Source: Sediminicola luteus (GTDB lineage: Bacteria; Bacteroidota; Bacteroidia; Flavobacteriales; Flavobacteriaceae). Taken from it: 64,000 bases of DNA. The number at the start of each line of letters is the position of its first letter. The first letter of the stretch is position 1. Of the stretch, positions 44,097 to 53,364 are shown piece after piece. Below the pieces are notes generated by a model that saw only the letters and a list, made by a program, of their open reading frames with translations, was not told the DNA's origin and made no database searches. The translations under genes and the position numbers were made by a program. Location of the stretch: contig NZ_KZ300476.1 in assembly GCF_002514735.1 (NCBI RefSeq), forward strand, positions 186,001 through 250,000, written 5' to 3'.

Positions 44097-45410
44097 ATGA
44101 AAACCTTAGACCGTATACCTACAAGTAAAATACAGCGCGCTGGCACCCTTATAGGTACCGGACTAAAAGTAGGTGTTAATTATGCCAAGTTTTATGGTGA
44201 AAAAATAATAGGCTCGGAAATCGAAGCCAAGGAAAAGCTAAACGAATCGAATGCCACCGATATTTACGATGGCCTAAAATCTTTAAAAGGCTCGGCATTA
44301 AAAGTGGCCCAAATGTTGAGCATGGAAAAGAACATTTTGCCACGGGCTTATGTCGAGCGCTTTTCCCTATCGCAGTTTTCCGTTCCCCCTTTGTCCGCCC
44401 CCCTGGTAAAAAAAACCTTTAAATCGCATTTTGGTAAAAATCCGGAAGAAGTCTTTGACCGGTTTTCATCTAATTCCGTTAATGCGGCAAGTATTGGCCA
44501 GGTACATAAGGCTTATAAGAATGGAAACGAATTGGCGGTTAAAATCCAATATCCGGGCGTAGCCGATAGCATTTCTTCTGATTTGGCCCTAGTGAAACCG
44601 ATAGCTATCAAAATGTTCAATTTACAAGGTGAAGGGTCCGAAAGTTACTTTAAGGAAGTGGAAGATAAACTTACCGAAGAAACCGATTATAGATTGGAAC
44701 TGGAACAAAGTGTGGCCATTTCCCAAGCTTGCTCGCATATTCCCAAACTACGGTTCCCCAAATACTATCAGTCCCTTTCCAGTGAACGCATACTTACCAT
44801 GGACTGGATCCGTGGTCAACACCTTTCGGAATTTACCGATAACATAAAAGACCAGGCCACGGCAAATGCCTTAGGCCAGGCTTTATGGGATTTTTATATG
44901 TACCAGATGCATGCGTTAAAAAAAGTTCATGCCGACCCCCATCCGGGGAATTTCCTGGTCACCGATGCTGGCGAATTGGCGGTTATAGACTTTGGCTGTA
45001 TCAAAACCATACCTGAATCTTTCTATGTACCTTATTTTGAACTGGCCAAACGCGAGAACATTGAAAACCCAGATTTCTTTGAACGGAAATTGTATGAATT
45101 GGAAATCTTAAGACCAGAGGATGGTCCGGAAGAAAAAAAGTTCTTCTCAGCCCTTTTCCACGAAATGCTACAACTCTTTACGCAACCGTTTCAACAAGAA
45201 TATTTCGATTTTTCCGATGCTGAATTCTTCGGTAAAATCGCCGAATTAGGACAGCGCTATGCCCAAGACACCCAACTGCGCAAAATGAATGGTAATCGGG
45301 GGTCTAAACATTTTATCTATATTAACAGAACCTTTTTTGGTTTATACAATCTTATGCACGACCTAAAAGCCCAAGACGTTCGAATACATGCTATTCAAAA
45401 TACTTTATGA
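44097..45410 (+). CDS. AarF/UbiB (ABC1) family atypical kinase
   Basis: 437-residue protein kinase-like ATPase linked to quinone or isoprenoid lipid metabolism. Typical blocks are the Ala/Gly-rich LKGSALKVAQMLS (the KxGQ-like segment), NAASIGQVHKA, HADPHPGNFLV and VIDFGCIK (the metal-binding DFG). It ends in ATGA overlapping the flavin reductase gene. In photo-oxidative clusters AarF-like proteins recur beside carotenoid or quinone genes. Confidence 0.9.
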   Translation: MKTLDRIPTSKIQRAGTLIGTGLKVGVNYAKFYGEKIIGSEIEAKEKLNESNATDIYDGLKSLKGSALKVAQMLSMEKNILPRAYVERFSLSQFSVPPLSAPLVKKTFKSHFGKNPEEVFDRFSSNSVNAASIGQVHKAYKNGNELAVKIQYPGVADSISSDLALVKPIAIKMFNLQGEGSESYFKEVEDKLTEETDYRLELEQSVAISQACSHIPKLRFPKYYQSLSSERILTMDWIRGQHLSEFTDNIKDQATANALGQALWDFYMYQMHALKKVHADPHPGNFLVTDAGELAVIDFGCIKTIPESFYVPYFELAKRENIENPDFFERKLYELEILRPEDGPEEKKFFSALFHEMLQLFTQPFQQEYFDFSDAEFFGKIAELGQRYAQDTQLRKMNGNRGSKHFIYINRTFFGLYNLMHDLKAQDVRIHAIQNTL

Positions 45411-46027
45411 TTTCCTTTGACCACAAAAAGATACTAGAATTGCCCCGTAGGTACAGGGCGCAGTTGATCAATAGCCTGTCGGGTTATAAATCGGCGAATT
45501 TGATAGGTACGGTCGATGCAAAAGACCAAGAAAATCTAGGCCTTTTCAGTTCTGTGGTTCATATTGGGGCCCACCCGCCTTTATTGGGGTTTATATTGCG
45601 GCCCACAACCGTACCCAGACACACTTTTGAAAACATTAAGGAAACCGGATATTATACCATTAACCATATTTGCCGGTCCATTATTCGCCAAGCCCATCAT
45701 AGCTCGGCTAAATATGAAAAAACAATATCCGAGTTTACCATGACCGGATTAGGGTCGGTATATAAAACCGATTTTCCTGCGCCTTATGTGGCCGAATCGC
45801 CAATTCAAATTGGCCTACAATTCGTAGAAGCCATTCCCATTCCAGCCAACCAAACCCAATTGATCGTTGGAAGCATAGAAGAAATCCATCTTTCAGAAGA
45901 AATTCTAAGGGAAGACGGAGCCGCCGATCTCAGTAAGGCCGATATTGCCGCATTGATTGGCTTAGACACATACGTAACCCCCAACACCCCCTTAAAACTC
46001 GACTATCAGAAACCTTTGGTAACATGA
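45407..46027 (+). CDS. Flavin reductase-like FMN-binding protein
   Basis: 206 residues of the flavin reductase-like split barrel, with GFILRPTTVPRHTFENIKETGYYTIN as the FMN-contacting block (residues about 64-89; described in two parts, GFILRPTTVPRHT and ETGYYTIN). It overlaps both neighbours (ATGA at each end), so it is made with the AarF and SDR proteins. It may supply reduced flavin, perhaps to the photolyase or an unseen oxidase; this is inference. Confidence 0.85.
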   Translation: MISFDHKKILELPRRYRAQLINSLSGYKSANLIGTVDAKDQENLGLFSSVVHIGAHPPLLGFILRPTTVPRHTFENIKETGYYTINHICRSIIRQAHHSSAKYEKTISEFTMTGLGSVYKTDFPAPYVAESPIQIGLQFVEAIPIPANQTQLIVGSIEEIHLSEEILREDGAADLSKADIAALIGLDTYVTPNTPLKLDYQKPLVT

Positions 46028-47445
46028 CGATTCTGACAACGGGTACCACCGGATATATCGCCAAAAGACTAATTCCCGTTTTACGGGAAGCAGGCCACGA
46101 ACTTATTTGTTGTGTACGCAATCGCTCGCGTATTCCGGAGGACCTAAAGAACGATTCCCACATCCAATTTGAAGAGGTCGATTTCTTAGCACCACCCAGC
46201 CCGGATTTCATAAAAGCGATACAAGCTGTTGATGCCGCCTATTATCTGATTCATTCCATGGGTACCAAAGGTGACCAATTCACCGAATTGGAAAAAGTTT
46301 GCGCCCAAAACTTTAAATATTGTTTAGAACACACCCAGGCCCAACAGCTCATCTTTTTAAGCGGCATCAGTAATGCGAACGCCCTATCGAAGCATTTACA
46401 GTCACGCCTAAACGTAGAACTTTACTTGGCCTCACAAAAATATGCATTGACCACACTGCGCGCAGGCATTATCGTAGGTAGTGGCAGCGCATCCTTCGAA
46501 ATTATTCGAGACCTTGTTGAAAAGCTACCCGTAATGGTCGCCCCAAAATGGTTGAACACCCCCACCCAACCTATCGCCATTCGCGATGTTTTGTTTTACC
46601 TAACCCGAAGTTTACTACAACCCAATTTATACCATGGTGCCTTTGATATTTTTGGCCCGGAGACCTTGACCTACAAAACCATGTTATTGCAATTCGCGCA
46701 TGTCCGGGGTCTAAAAAGAACGATTATCACCTTACCCGTTTTAAGTCCGAAACTCTCGTCGTATTGGTTGTATTTCGTTACAGCTACCTCATATAACCTA
46801 GCCCAATCTTTAGTGGATAGTATGCATGTTGAGATAATCGGTCAAAAAAATAAAATCCACCAAATACTGCCCCATAAAACCCTGTCTTACCAAGACGCCG
46901 TTATCGCCGCTTTTAGTAAGATCGCCCAAAATGAGATTCTCTCTTCTTGGAAAGACTCCAAGGTAAGCGGGGTGCTAGACACAGAGCTCTCCAAACATAT
47001 ACACCCACCAAAATTCGGCTGTTATAAAGACATCCGTTCCAGACCTATACAACAAAAGGAAAATACCCTCGAAAAAATTTGGAAAATCGGCGGAAACCAA
47101 GGTTGGTACGCATTCAATGGTCTTTGGAAAATCCGAGGATGGCTAGACCAACTTACCGGTGGTGTGGGTTTAAGACGGGGCAGGCGTCATCCTTTTGAAT
47201 TGGAAACCGGGGATGCACTCGATTTTTGGCGTGTTCTTTTGGCCGACAAAGAAAATGGACGTCTGCTACTTTATGCAGAAATGAAGTTGCCCGGAGAGGC
47301 CTGGTTAGAATTCAGTATTTCGGACAACCGATTATGGCAAAAGGCTATTTTTCGTCCGAAAGGATTATGGGGACGTCTGTATTGGTACGCGGTACTCCCG
47401 TTTCACGGATTGGTTTTTAACGGAATGATCAACGCATTGAAATAA
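46024..47445 (+). CDS. NAD(P)-binding extended SDR with C-terminal DUF2867 domain
   Basis: 473 residues. The N-terminal Rossmann fold (TGTTGYIAKRL, about 5-15) belongs to atypical extended SDRs of the NmrA/YwnB type. The C-terminal part (about 350-473; FNGLWKIRGWLDQLTGGVG, RRGRRHPFEL, GEAWLEF) is the DUF2867 region. Proteins of this kind recur beside photolyases in Bacteroidota and Proteobacteria. Reaction unknown. Confidence 0.85.
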   Translation: MTILTTGTTGYIAKRLIPVLREAGHELICCVRNRSRIPEDLKNDSHIQFEEVDFLAPPSPDFIKAIQAVDAAYYLIHSMGTKGDQFTELEKVCAQNFKYCLEHTQAQQLIFLSGISNANALSKHLQSRLNVELYLASQKYALTTLRAGIIVGSGSASFEIIRDLVEKLPVMVAPKWLNTPTQPIAIRDVLFYLTRSLLQPNLYHGAFDIFGPETLTYKTMLLQFAHVRGLKRTIITLPVLSPKLSSYWLYFVTATSYNLAQSLVDSMHVEIIGQKNKIHQILPHKTLSYQDAVIAAFSKIAQNEILSSWKDSKVSGVLDTELSKHIHPPKFGCYKDIRSRPIQQKENTLEKIWKIGGNQGWYAFNGLWKIRGWLDQLTGGVGLRRGRRHPFELETGDALDFWRVLLADKENGRLLLYAEMKLPGEAWLEFSISDNRLWQKAIFRPKGLWGRLYWYAVLPFHGLVFNGMINALK

Positions 47446-47510
47446 GGAAACCACTATTTTTTAAACAAACACTACAATCCACTTCATAGGTAAACTAAAA
47501 ATATATAGTT

Positions 47511-48191
47511 ATGAAACGAATTTTAATCGTAGGTGGAAGCCAAGGTATTGGAAAGGCCATTTTAGAAGGATTAGGGCCTGATACCGAAATCATCAACCTA
47601 AGTCGGACAGCCCCCGAAACCCAGATTCCGATCAGGCATATACCTTGTGATGTATTGAGGGACGAACTCCCCCAGATCGAAAAACTAGACGGTTTGGTGT
47701 ATTGCCCCGGAAGTATAAACCTGAAGCCCATAAAATTTTTGAAAGAAGCCGATTTTCGGAATGATTTCGAAATCAATGTCATCGGGGCCTTAAAAGTCAT
47801 TAAACATTATCTTCCGGCATTACAACAATCCGAGACGGCCTCCGTGGTTCTCTTTAGCACAGTGGCCGTAAAAACAGGTATGGCCTTTCACAGTAGTATA
47901 GCCGCCAGTAAAGGGGCCTTGGAAGGTATGGCAAAATCGTTGGCCGCAGAATTGGCCCCAAAAGTCCGCTTTAATACCATTGGCCCCACCATAACCGATA
48001 CCCCATTGGCCAAACGTTTACTGCGTAATGAAAAACAACAGGAAGAAATGGCCCAAAGACACCCCCTAAAACACTATTTACAACCCGATGAAGTGGCCCA
48101 ATTAACCCAATATTTGTTGGGTGATGCCAGCCGTTCCATAAGCGGGCAGTCATTTTATTTAGATGCCGGAATTACCAGTATAAAAGCTTAA
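47511..48191 (+). CDS. Short-chain dehydrogenase-like protein lacking the catalytic Tyr
   Basis: 226 residues with the cofactor loop GGSQGIGKAIL and the usual SDR layout. The active-site Ser is present (LFSTVAV), but the YxxxK motif reads I130-A-A-S-K134, so the catalytic Tyr is Ile. A subfamily with this change is found in photolyase clusters. It may bind NAD(P)H without being a classical dehydrogenase. 65 bases after the previous gene; 15 before tspO. Confidence 0.85.
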   Translation: MKRILIVGGSQGIGKAILEGLGPDTEIINLSRTAPETQIPIRHIPCDVLRDELPQIEKLDGLVYCPGSINLKPIKFLKEADFRNDFEINVIGALKVIKHYLPALQQSETASVVLFSTVAVKTGMAFHSSIAASKGALEGMAKSLAAELAPKVRFNTIGPTITDTPLAKRLLRNEKQQEEMAQRHPLKHYLQPDEVAQLTQYLLGDASRSISGQSFYLDAGITSIKA

Positions 48192-48206
48192 AGAAAGAAC
48201 ACTCGT

Positions 48207-48677
48207 ATGAAAGGAAACACTTGGGCTTGGTTTGCCCTAATCTTTGGATTGAATTTTTTGGCTCTCGGACTCGGGGTATGGCTAATGGATGATGGCCCTA
48301 CCCAATCTTGGTACATCTCGCTAAACAAGGCCCCATGGACACCGCCAAATTGGATGTTCGGTTTTAACTGGACCCTAATCATGATCTTTTATGCCGCCTT
48401 TATGGTTTGGGCCGGTAAAGAAACAGCTGATGCCAAAAGTCCTTGGATAAGCTACGCATTGCAATGGGTTTTAAATGTGAGTTGGAACGTACTTTTCTTT
48501 AGATGGGAACTAACCCATAGTGGTTTAGTATGTATTCTTTTGCTGACAGCTGTAATTACTTACCAAACCCTTCGTTTTGCAAGGCCCATAGGTTGGCGTG
48601 GTCTCAGTATAGCCCCGTACCTCCTTTGGCTATTGATCGCAACCAGCCTAAACGCTTATATTTGTTTGTATAACTAA
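48207..48677 (+). CDS. tspO: TspO/MBR family tryptophan-rich sensory protein
   Basis: 156-residue five-helix membrane protein. The conserved WTPPNWMFGFNWTLIM and the Trp/Asn-rich WVLNVSWNVLFF segments mark the family, which binds and degrades porphyrins and responds to light and oxygen. One-base overlap with the photolyase start (TAATG). Its place in this operon supports a photo-oxidative role. Confidence 0.92.
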   Translation: MKGNTWAWFALIFGLNFLALGLGVWLMDDGPTQSWYISLNKAPWTPPNWMFGFNWTLIMIFYAAFMVWAGKETADAKSPWISYALQWVLNVSWNVLFFRWELTHSGLVCILLLTAVITYQTLRFARPIGWRGLSIAPYLLWLLIATSLNAYICLYN

Positions 48678-49963
48678 TGGAACAAACCACGATATTCTGG
48701 TTCCGGCGCGACCTACGTTTGGAAGACAACCATGGTCTTTTCCGGGCTTTAGGTCAAGGTAACGTTATCCCTGTTTTTATTTTCGACCCCGATATTTTAT
48801 CCGGGCTTTCCCCAGATGACCCGCGAGTAACCTTTATACACCAACAGTTGCAAAGCATTAACCAAAACTTACAAAGGTTTGGTAGTGGCGTACATCTTTT
48901 TCATGGCAAACCGAACGATGTTTTTAAACACCTGATCGACAGGTATCGTATTAAGGCGGTTTTTACCAACACCGACTATGAACCATATGCCCAAAAACGT
49001 GATCATTTGGTAAAAACCCTGCTTGCTTCACAGGGAATACCACTAATCGAATGTAAGGACCAAGTTATTTTTGAACGCTCTGAAATCGTAAAAGACGACG
49101 GTAACCCCTATACGGTTTTCACCCCTTTCAAAAAGAAATGGCTTTCGCGGTTCTATCCGGAACTCACCCTTGCCTTTGCCTCAGAAAAACACCTGGAAAA
49201 ACTAGCCCGAATAGCGCCAAATTGGTTGAGCCTAAAAGACATCGGTTTTACCGCTTCTTCTATACCCGTGAAGCCCATAAATACTGAATTTCTTGACCAT
49301 TACGATGCCATTCGCGATTTTCCGGCCAAAGACCAAACCTCTTATGCCAGTGTGCATTTACGATTTGGTACGGTTTCGGTACGAAAAATGGTCACTTTGG
49401 CCCTACGAACCAATGAAACCTATTTGAGTGAACTTATCTGGAGGGAGTTCTTTATGCAAATCCTTTACCATTTTCCAAAAACGGTAGATCGTCCGTTTAA
49501 AAGCCGATATGCCCGATTGCCCTGGCGAAACGACCCTGCGGATTTTAAGAAATGGTGCCATGGTAAAACCGGATACCCCTTGGTAGATGCAGGTATGCGC
49601 CAACTGAACCAAACCGGCTATATGCACAATAGGATTCGTATGGTTTGCGCGAGTTTCCTGTGCAAACACCTTTTGGTCGACTGGCGCTGGGGCGAGGCCT
49701 ATTTTGCCCGGAAACTATTGGATTTTGACCTCTCGGCCAATGTGGGCAACTGGCAATGGGCAGCCAGTACCGGTTGTGATGCGGTACCCTATTTTCGGAT
49801 TTTCAATCCGGAAAGCCAATTGAAAAAATTCGACCCACAAAGTCAATATATAAGACGCTGGGTAACCGACTTGGACGAACTTTCGTACCCACAACCCATG
49901 ATTGATCATAAAGAAGCCCGACAACGTTGTTTGGACTTTTTCAAAACCCATCTCAACAACTGA
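48677..49963 (+). CDS. Deoxyribodipyrimidine photolyase (cryptochrome/photolyase family)
   Basis: 428-residue light-driven DNA repair enzyme. The N-terminal antenna domain starts FWFRRDLRLEDN; the FAD-binding domain has SELIWREFF, DAGMRQLNQTGYMHNRIRM and GNWQWAASTGCDAVPYFRIF, with the Trp residues of electron transfer visible. The WRE-F and NRIRM blocks fit a class I CPD photolyase. Last gene of the apparent stress operon; no terminator is visible before the FNR-like site at 49974. Confidence 0.93.
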   Translation: MEQTTIFWFRRDLRLEDNHGLFRALGQGNVIPVFIFDPDILSGLSPDDPRVTFIHQQLQSINQNLQRFGSGVHLFHGKPNDVFKHLIDRYRIKAVFTNTDYEPYAQKRDHLVKTLLASQGIPLIECKDQVIFERSEIVKDDGNPYTVFTPFKKKWLSRFYPELTLAFASEKHLEKLARIAPNWLSLKDIGFTASSIPVKPINTEFLDHYDAIRDFPAKDQTSYASVHLRFGTVSVRKMVTLALRTNETYLSELIWREFFMQILYHFPKTVDRPFKSRYARLPWRNDPADFKKWCHGKTGYPLVDAGMRQLNQTGYMHNRIRMVCASFLCKHLLVDWRWGEAYFARKLLDFDLSANVGNWQWAASTGCDAVPYFRIFNPESQLKKFDPQSQYIRRWVTDLDELSYPQPMIDHKEARQRCLDFFKTHLNN

Positions 49964-49973
49964 TTAACTTTTT

Positions 49974-49987
49974 TTGACCTATATCAA
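49974..49987 (+). promoter_or_regulatory. FNR/DNR-like operator A
   Basis: TTGAC-CTAT-ATCAA, 45 bases before the ATG at 50033. At the position 33 bp downstream only a weak -7 sequence (CTTCTTTA) is found, so this promoter may depend on the activator more than the others. Confidence 0.6.
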
Positions 49988-50032
49988 ATAAAATCCGTTA
50001 AGCTTTAACCTTCTTTACCTAAAAAACTACAT

Positions 50033-51475
50033 ATGAAGGTAAAACTTATCGGAACCACCGCTTTTATCGCAGTTCTTGGCGTCTTATTCGGATTTACATC
50101 GATTAGCCCGAAATCGACCTATACCGCCCAGGTAGATGTGGTGGATATTGAAGAAAAAGGGGGCAATCTTTTAGAAAAACTCCAGGGCCAATGGTTGGGC
50201 ATTAATAGTGTTGCCGGAATTGAATACAATTGGTTTGTTTGGGATTACCGGGCTATTGCCCCTTCGCAATTGCATGGTATTCACGAAGGGGGCTCTATGG
50301 GTAACCTTTTCAACACCTTTTACATAGCCGATTTTAAAGGTAAAAAAACCATTATGGCCCGAAATGGTGGGGTACTAAACGGAATTTACCGCAGCAGCTA
50401 TTTTGTTATGGATAGGGCCGAAGAAAATGAAGATGATCAATATTATCGGTTGGTAGATGCCGTTGGTGGTAAAGAAACCATGTATATGGAACTACGCTTT
50501 ACCAAAGACAGCCTATACTGGAACGCCTATACCAGCCAATTAGGAAATCGGTTAGCCGAAAGACATATGACCTATAAGGGTAAGAAATATAGTGACACCC
50601 TTGCCCAAAAGGCTGCGAAAACCAATGGCTTTCCCGACACATCAATTGCTTACGACTTTCCAAAAGGCTTTGACGACAGTTACCTATATATTAAAAAGAC
50701 AGCCACCTTCCTCTGGCAAGAAAAAAGCAATGCCAACATACAGCGTATGGGTGAAAAAGCCTTGGACCCCATAACCCCGAATGATTACCCCTATGTCTCA
50801 GAACTGGGCATTGACCTTAGTAGAAGTCCAAAAACGAAAGACAGTCAAATGATCATCTACGTCTCTGAAAAGCCTTTGACCGATGCCGAAGGTAGACTTT
50901 CCAATGATGTAAACGATTACAATAACACCATACATCTATCATACCTTACCCAAGGCGAAAACCATTTTAAATACACCTACCTACATCCCGGGGATTATTT
51001 TGTAACCCTAATCGCCGATATGGACAGCAACTATATCATTTCTCCCGGGGACTTAAATAGTAGCAGTATTCCCATTCAAGTGTTATCGAAACAAAGCGTT
51101 TCCGTAACCGTCTCGGACATTTCCAAAAATAACAAAGCCTTTGTGTTCCAAAATCTCGGAGACGATTTTTACAAAGAAGCCCCCGTTGTAGAGGAAGAAC
51201 CTGAGGAAGTTCCGGTGATAGATTGGGAGGTGAGCTACCAAAGCGATGTTAAACGAATAATCAGAAACAATTGTATTACTTGCCATGGTGGCCCGGCTCC
51301 AGACGCCCGTTTAGATCTTACTGAATTCAAATCGGTAAAAATGGCCATGCAGCGTAAGGGGCTTTTACATCGTATTAACGACAAAAGCGATCCCATGCCT
51401 CCTAAAAAAATGCTCTCCCTAAAAGACCGTATGATCATTTTTAAATGGAAAAAAGATGGGTTAAAGAAAAAATAA
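50033..51475 (+). CDS. Exported protein with a lipoprotein-like domain fused to a mono-heme cytochrome c
   Basis: 480 residues. A signal peptide/anchor (about 1-25) precedes a domain of unknown family (about 45-380; WFVWDYRAI, GIHEGGSMGNLFN, RNGGVLNGIYRSSYFV, YLHPGDYFVTLIADMD). An acidic linker (EEEPEEVPV) leads to a small cytochrome c domain with CITCHGG (Cys414, Cys417, His418) and a possible Met ligand in PMPPKKM. The same two parts are separate genes at 55142 and 56298. It is transcribed from the FNR-like site at 49974 and ends in a terminator. Electron transfer is inferred; the N-terminal domain is not recognised. Confidence 0.85.
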   Translation: MKVKLIGTTAFIAVLGVLFGFTSISPKSTYTAQVDVVDIEEKGGNLLEKLQGQWLGINSVAGIEYNWFVWDYRAIAPSQLHGIHEGGSMGNLFNTFYIADFKGKKTIMARNGGVLNGIYRSSYFVMDRAEENEDDQYYRLVDAVGGKETMYMELRFTKDSLYWNAYTSQLGNRLAERHMTYKGKKYSDTLAQKAAKTNGFPDTSIAYDFPKGFDDSYLYIKKTATFLWQEKSNANIQRMGEKALDPITPNDYPYVSELGIDLSRSPKTKDSQMIIYVSEKPLTDAEGRLSNDVNDYNNTIHLSYLTQGENHFKYTYLHPGDYFVTLIADMDSNYIISPGDLNSSSIPIQVLSKQSVSVTVSDISKNNKAFVFQNLGDDFYKEAPVVEEEPEEVPVIDWEVSYQSDVKRIIRNNCITCHGGPAPDARLDLTEFKSVKMAMQRKGLLHRINDKSDPMPPKKMLSLKDRMIIFKWKKDGLKKK

Positions 51476-51495
51476 TACCTAAACACTACCATCTG

Positions 51496-51530
51496 AAGCC
51501 GTCTGACTCTTGGTGCAGACGGCTTTTTTT
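51496..51530 (+). terminator. Rho-independent terminator after the fused cytochrome gene
   Basis: A perfect 10-bp stem AAGCCGTCTG/CAGACGGCTT, 10-base loop and seven T residues, 20 bases after the stop. Confidence 0.92.
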
Positions 51531-51851
51531 ATTGGAACTGTCAAAAGGGTTATTCCTCTGGGTGTGACCCGGTAATATAACCCGAATACATTATCTATTT
51601 TTTATGAAGGTATCTGAGCATTTTGTGCTACAGTAATCATAATGGAGACAACAAGTTGTTATTCCGGTTTTCCGTATCCCAACACTAAAATTACCGTAAA
51701 AGGATGGGAGATTTTATTCAGTTAAGATCGCGACCAGCCGGTTGCAGGCACACTTTCGCCTACCTTAACCCAGCGTCAACTTAAACAACCCTATTATTCT
51801 TGAATTACAATCAACTAAGATTTTAATCATAATACTATCGTAAAAAACACG
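51531..51851. other. 320-base intergenic stretch without a supported gene
   Basis: Lies between two convergent terminators. The only ATG-started frame of note is 51642-51725 (27 codons), which has no recognisable features and which I do not call. A GC-rich patch around 51727-51770 contrasts with its A+T-rich surroundings and could be a gene remnant. I see no promoter or RNA fold I can support. Confidence 0.4.
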
Positions 51852-51881
51852 AAAAAGCCCTGGCTTTACAGACCAGGGCTT
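51852..51881 (-). terminator. Rho-independent terminator of the sterol-desaturase gene
   Basis: On the - strand a 9-bp stem AAGCCCTGG/CCAGGGCTT with a 9-base loop is followed by a T run. It lies 25 bases after the stop at 51907. Confidence 0.88.
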
Positions 51882-51906
51882 CCATTCAAACTTAAAACAG
51901 TTCTCC

Positions 51907-52785
51907 TTAACTCGGCTCCCAATCCGGGGGCTTAATCAAGGCCAGCATTTTGTTTTTAAACCCTTTAAGACCTTTCATTTTTCTGTACAAACGGCCTATA
52001 CCATGTAAAAACACCTTGAACGGATTATTGGAATTCAAAGGTTCCGAAATACCATAGCGAACCGTTTCCACCTCCGGTTCAAAGGTACCCAACAAACGAT
52101 CCCAGATAATTAAGATCCCGGCATAGTTTTTATCCCAATACTGACGGTTAGAACCATGGTGCACCCTATGGTGCGAAGGCGTGTTAAAGATGTATTCTAT
52201 AGGTTTACCCAGCTTCCCGATGATCTCGGTATGCAATAGGGTTTGAAATACCTGAACGAACACCTCGGCCAAGAGTACCAAAATGGGATCGTAGCCCAAC
52301 ATAACTATGGGCAACGAAAACAAAATGGGGAAAACGGCATCCAGCGGTCCAAAACGATAGGCCACAGACATATTAAAATGTTCGGAACTGTGGTGTACCG
52401 TATGGGTGGCCCAACCCAGGCCAATACGGTGCATGGTGCGGTGATCCCAGTAATAGGCAAAGTCTGCCAAGAGAATACATGTAATTATGGTCATCCAATT
52501 TAAGGGCAAATGAGGCAAACTCAAGTTTTCATGAACCCAGAAATATACTTTGGTTACCGCCAAAATGCCTAAAATAATCTCAATGGCATAAAAAGCCACG
52601 AAGGTGAATGCATTGGCCAAAGAATCTAAAACCAGATCTTTGTTGAGGCGTTTTAAATAGGCATATCGTATCAATTCCAGCACAAAAAAGGGAAGTATGA
52701 TGTACACCAAACTCAGGTCGTTGAATATATAAAACCAATACTCTACATTGGCCCACTCTAAATGTTTGGACAAGAACTCGATCAT
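51907..52785 (-). CDS. Sterol desaturase / fatty acid hydroxylase family membrane protein
   Basis: 292-residue di-iron membrane hydroxylase. The His motifs HRTMH, HTVHHSSEH and HHRVHH are all present and line up with the eight-His ligand set; several hydrophobic segments surround them. Substrate could be a membrane lipid or hopanoid-like compound; the sequence does not decide. It follows the small exported protein at 52789 by 3 bases, so both should be expressed from the FNR-like promoter B. An oxygen-using enzyme under such control is noteworthy. Confidence 0.9.
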   Translation of the reverse strand: MIEFLSKHLEWANVEYWFYIFNDLSLVYIILPFFVLELIRYAYLKRLNKDLVLDSLANAFTFVAFYAIEIILGILAVTKVYFWVHENLSLPHLPLNWMTIITCILLADFAYYWDHRTMHRIGLGWATHTVHHSSEHFNMSVAYRFGPLDAVFPILFSLPIVMLGYDPILVLLAEVFVQVFQTLLHTEIIGKLGKPIEYIFNTPSHHRVHHGSNRQYWDKNYAGILIIWDRLLGTFEPEVETVRYGISEPLNSNNPFKVFLHGIGRLYRKMKGLKGFKNKMLALIKPPDWEPS

Positions 52786-52788
52786 AAC

Positions 52789-53349
52789 TTATAATTTTTT
52801 CCAAGTTTCGGTATCGCCATAGCCATAATAATCATAACTAAGCGTAAAAGTTTTGGCATTCACTCTTTTTAGTTTGGCCTCTATTTCATAAGATTTGCCC
52901 TCGTATTCGATGGTATAGGTTCCTTTTCCGGTTTCCCCTTCAAACCTGTCGATTACCAGTACCAAATCGCCTTCGGCCTTTTGGGCATTTCCGGCCGGGT
53001 CCCTGTACTCATGTGTGTAGGCCTTGTGTTTGCCCGATTCATTTTTTATGCGGTACACAATGCTTCCTTTATAGTCTTCGGTATCGTACTCTACCTTCCA
53101 TTGGCCCGTCAATGTTTCTTTATCCACTTCGACAGCTTTGGCTGGTAGTGCATCTTTTTCTGGTGTCTTGTCATTAACTAACATATTTTCTTCTTTCTCA
53201 TCGGTAATTATCTCTTTTTCCAATTGGGATTCAGCGGCCCCATTTGCTACCATTTCCCCGTCATAAGAAAGATAACTGAACAAATGCGCCCCACCGGCGA
53301 TAAACACCACCAAGGCCAATGTTCTAAAGAACAATGTTGAATTTTTCAT
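52789..53349 (-). CDS. Exported protein with a C-terminal lipocalin-like domain, family unknown
   Basis: 186 residues. A hydrophobic N-terminus (about 9-26) acts as signal or anchor, then a charged low-complexity linker (about 40-75, Glu/Asp/Lys rich), then a beta-rich domain (about 78-186) starting LTGQWKVEYDTEDYKGSIVY. The GxW start and alternating strands resemble DUF2147/lipocalin-like small envelope proteins, and it looks distantly like the lipoprotein at 54685. I do not recognise a defined family. First gene after operator B. Confidence 0.7.
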   Translation of the reverse strand: MKNSTLFFRTLALVVFIAGGAHLFSYLSYDGEMVANGAAESQLEKEIITDEKEENMLVNDKTPEKDALPAKAVEVDKETLTGQWKVEYDTEDYKGSIVYRIKNESGKHKAYTHEYRDPAGNAQKAEGDLVLVIDRFEGETGKGTYTIEYEGKSYEIEAKLKRVNAKTFTLSYDYYGYGDTETWKKL

Positions 53350-53364
53350 GATTTATGTTTTATG

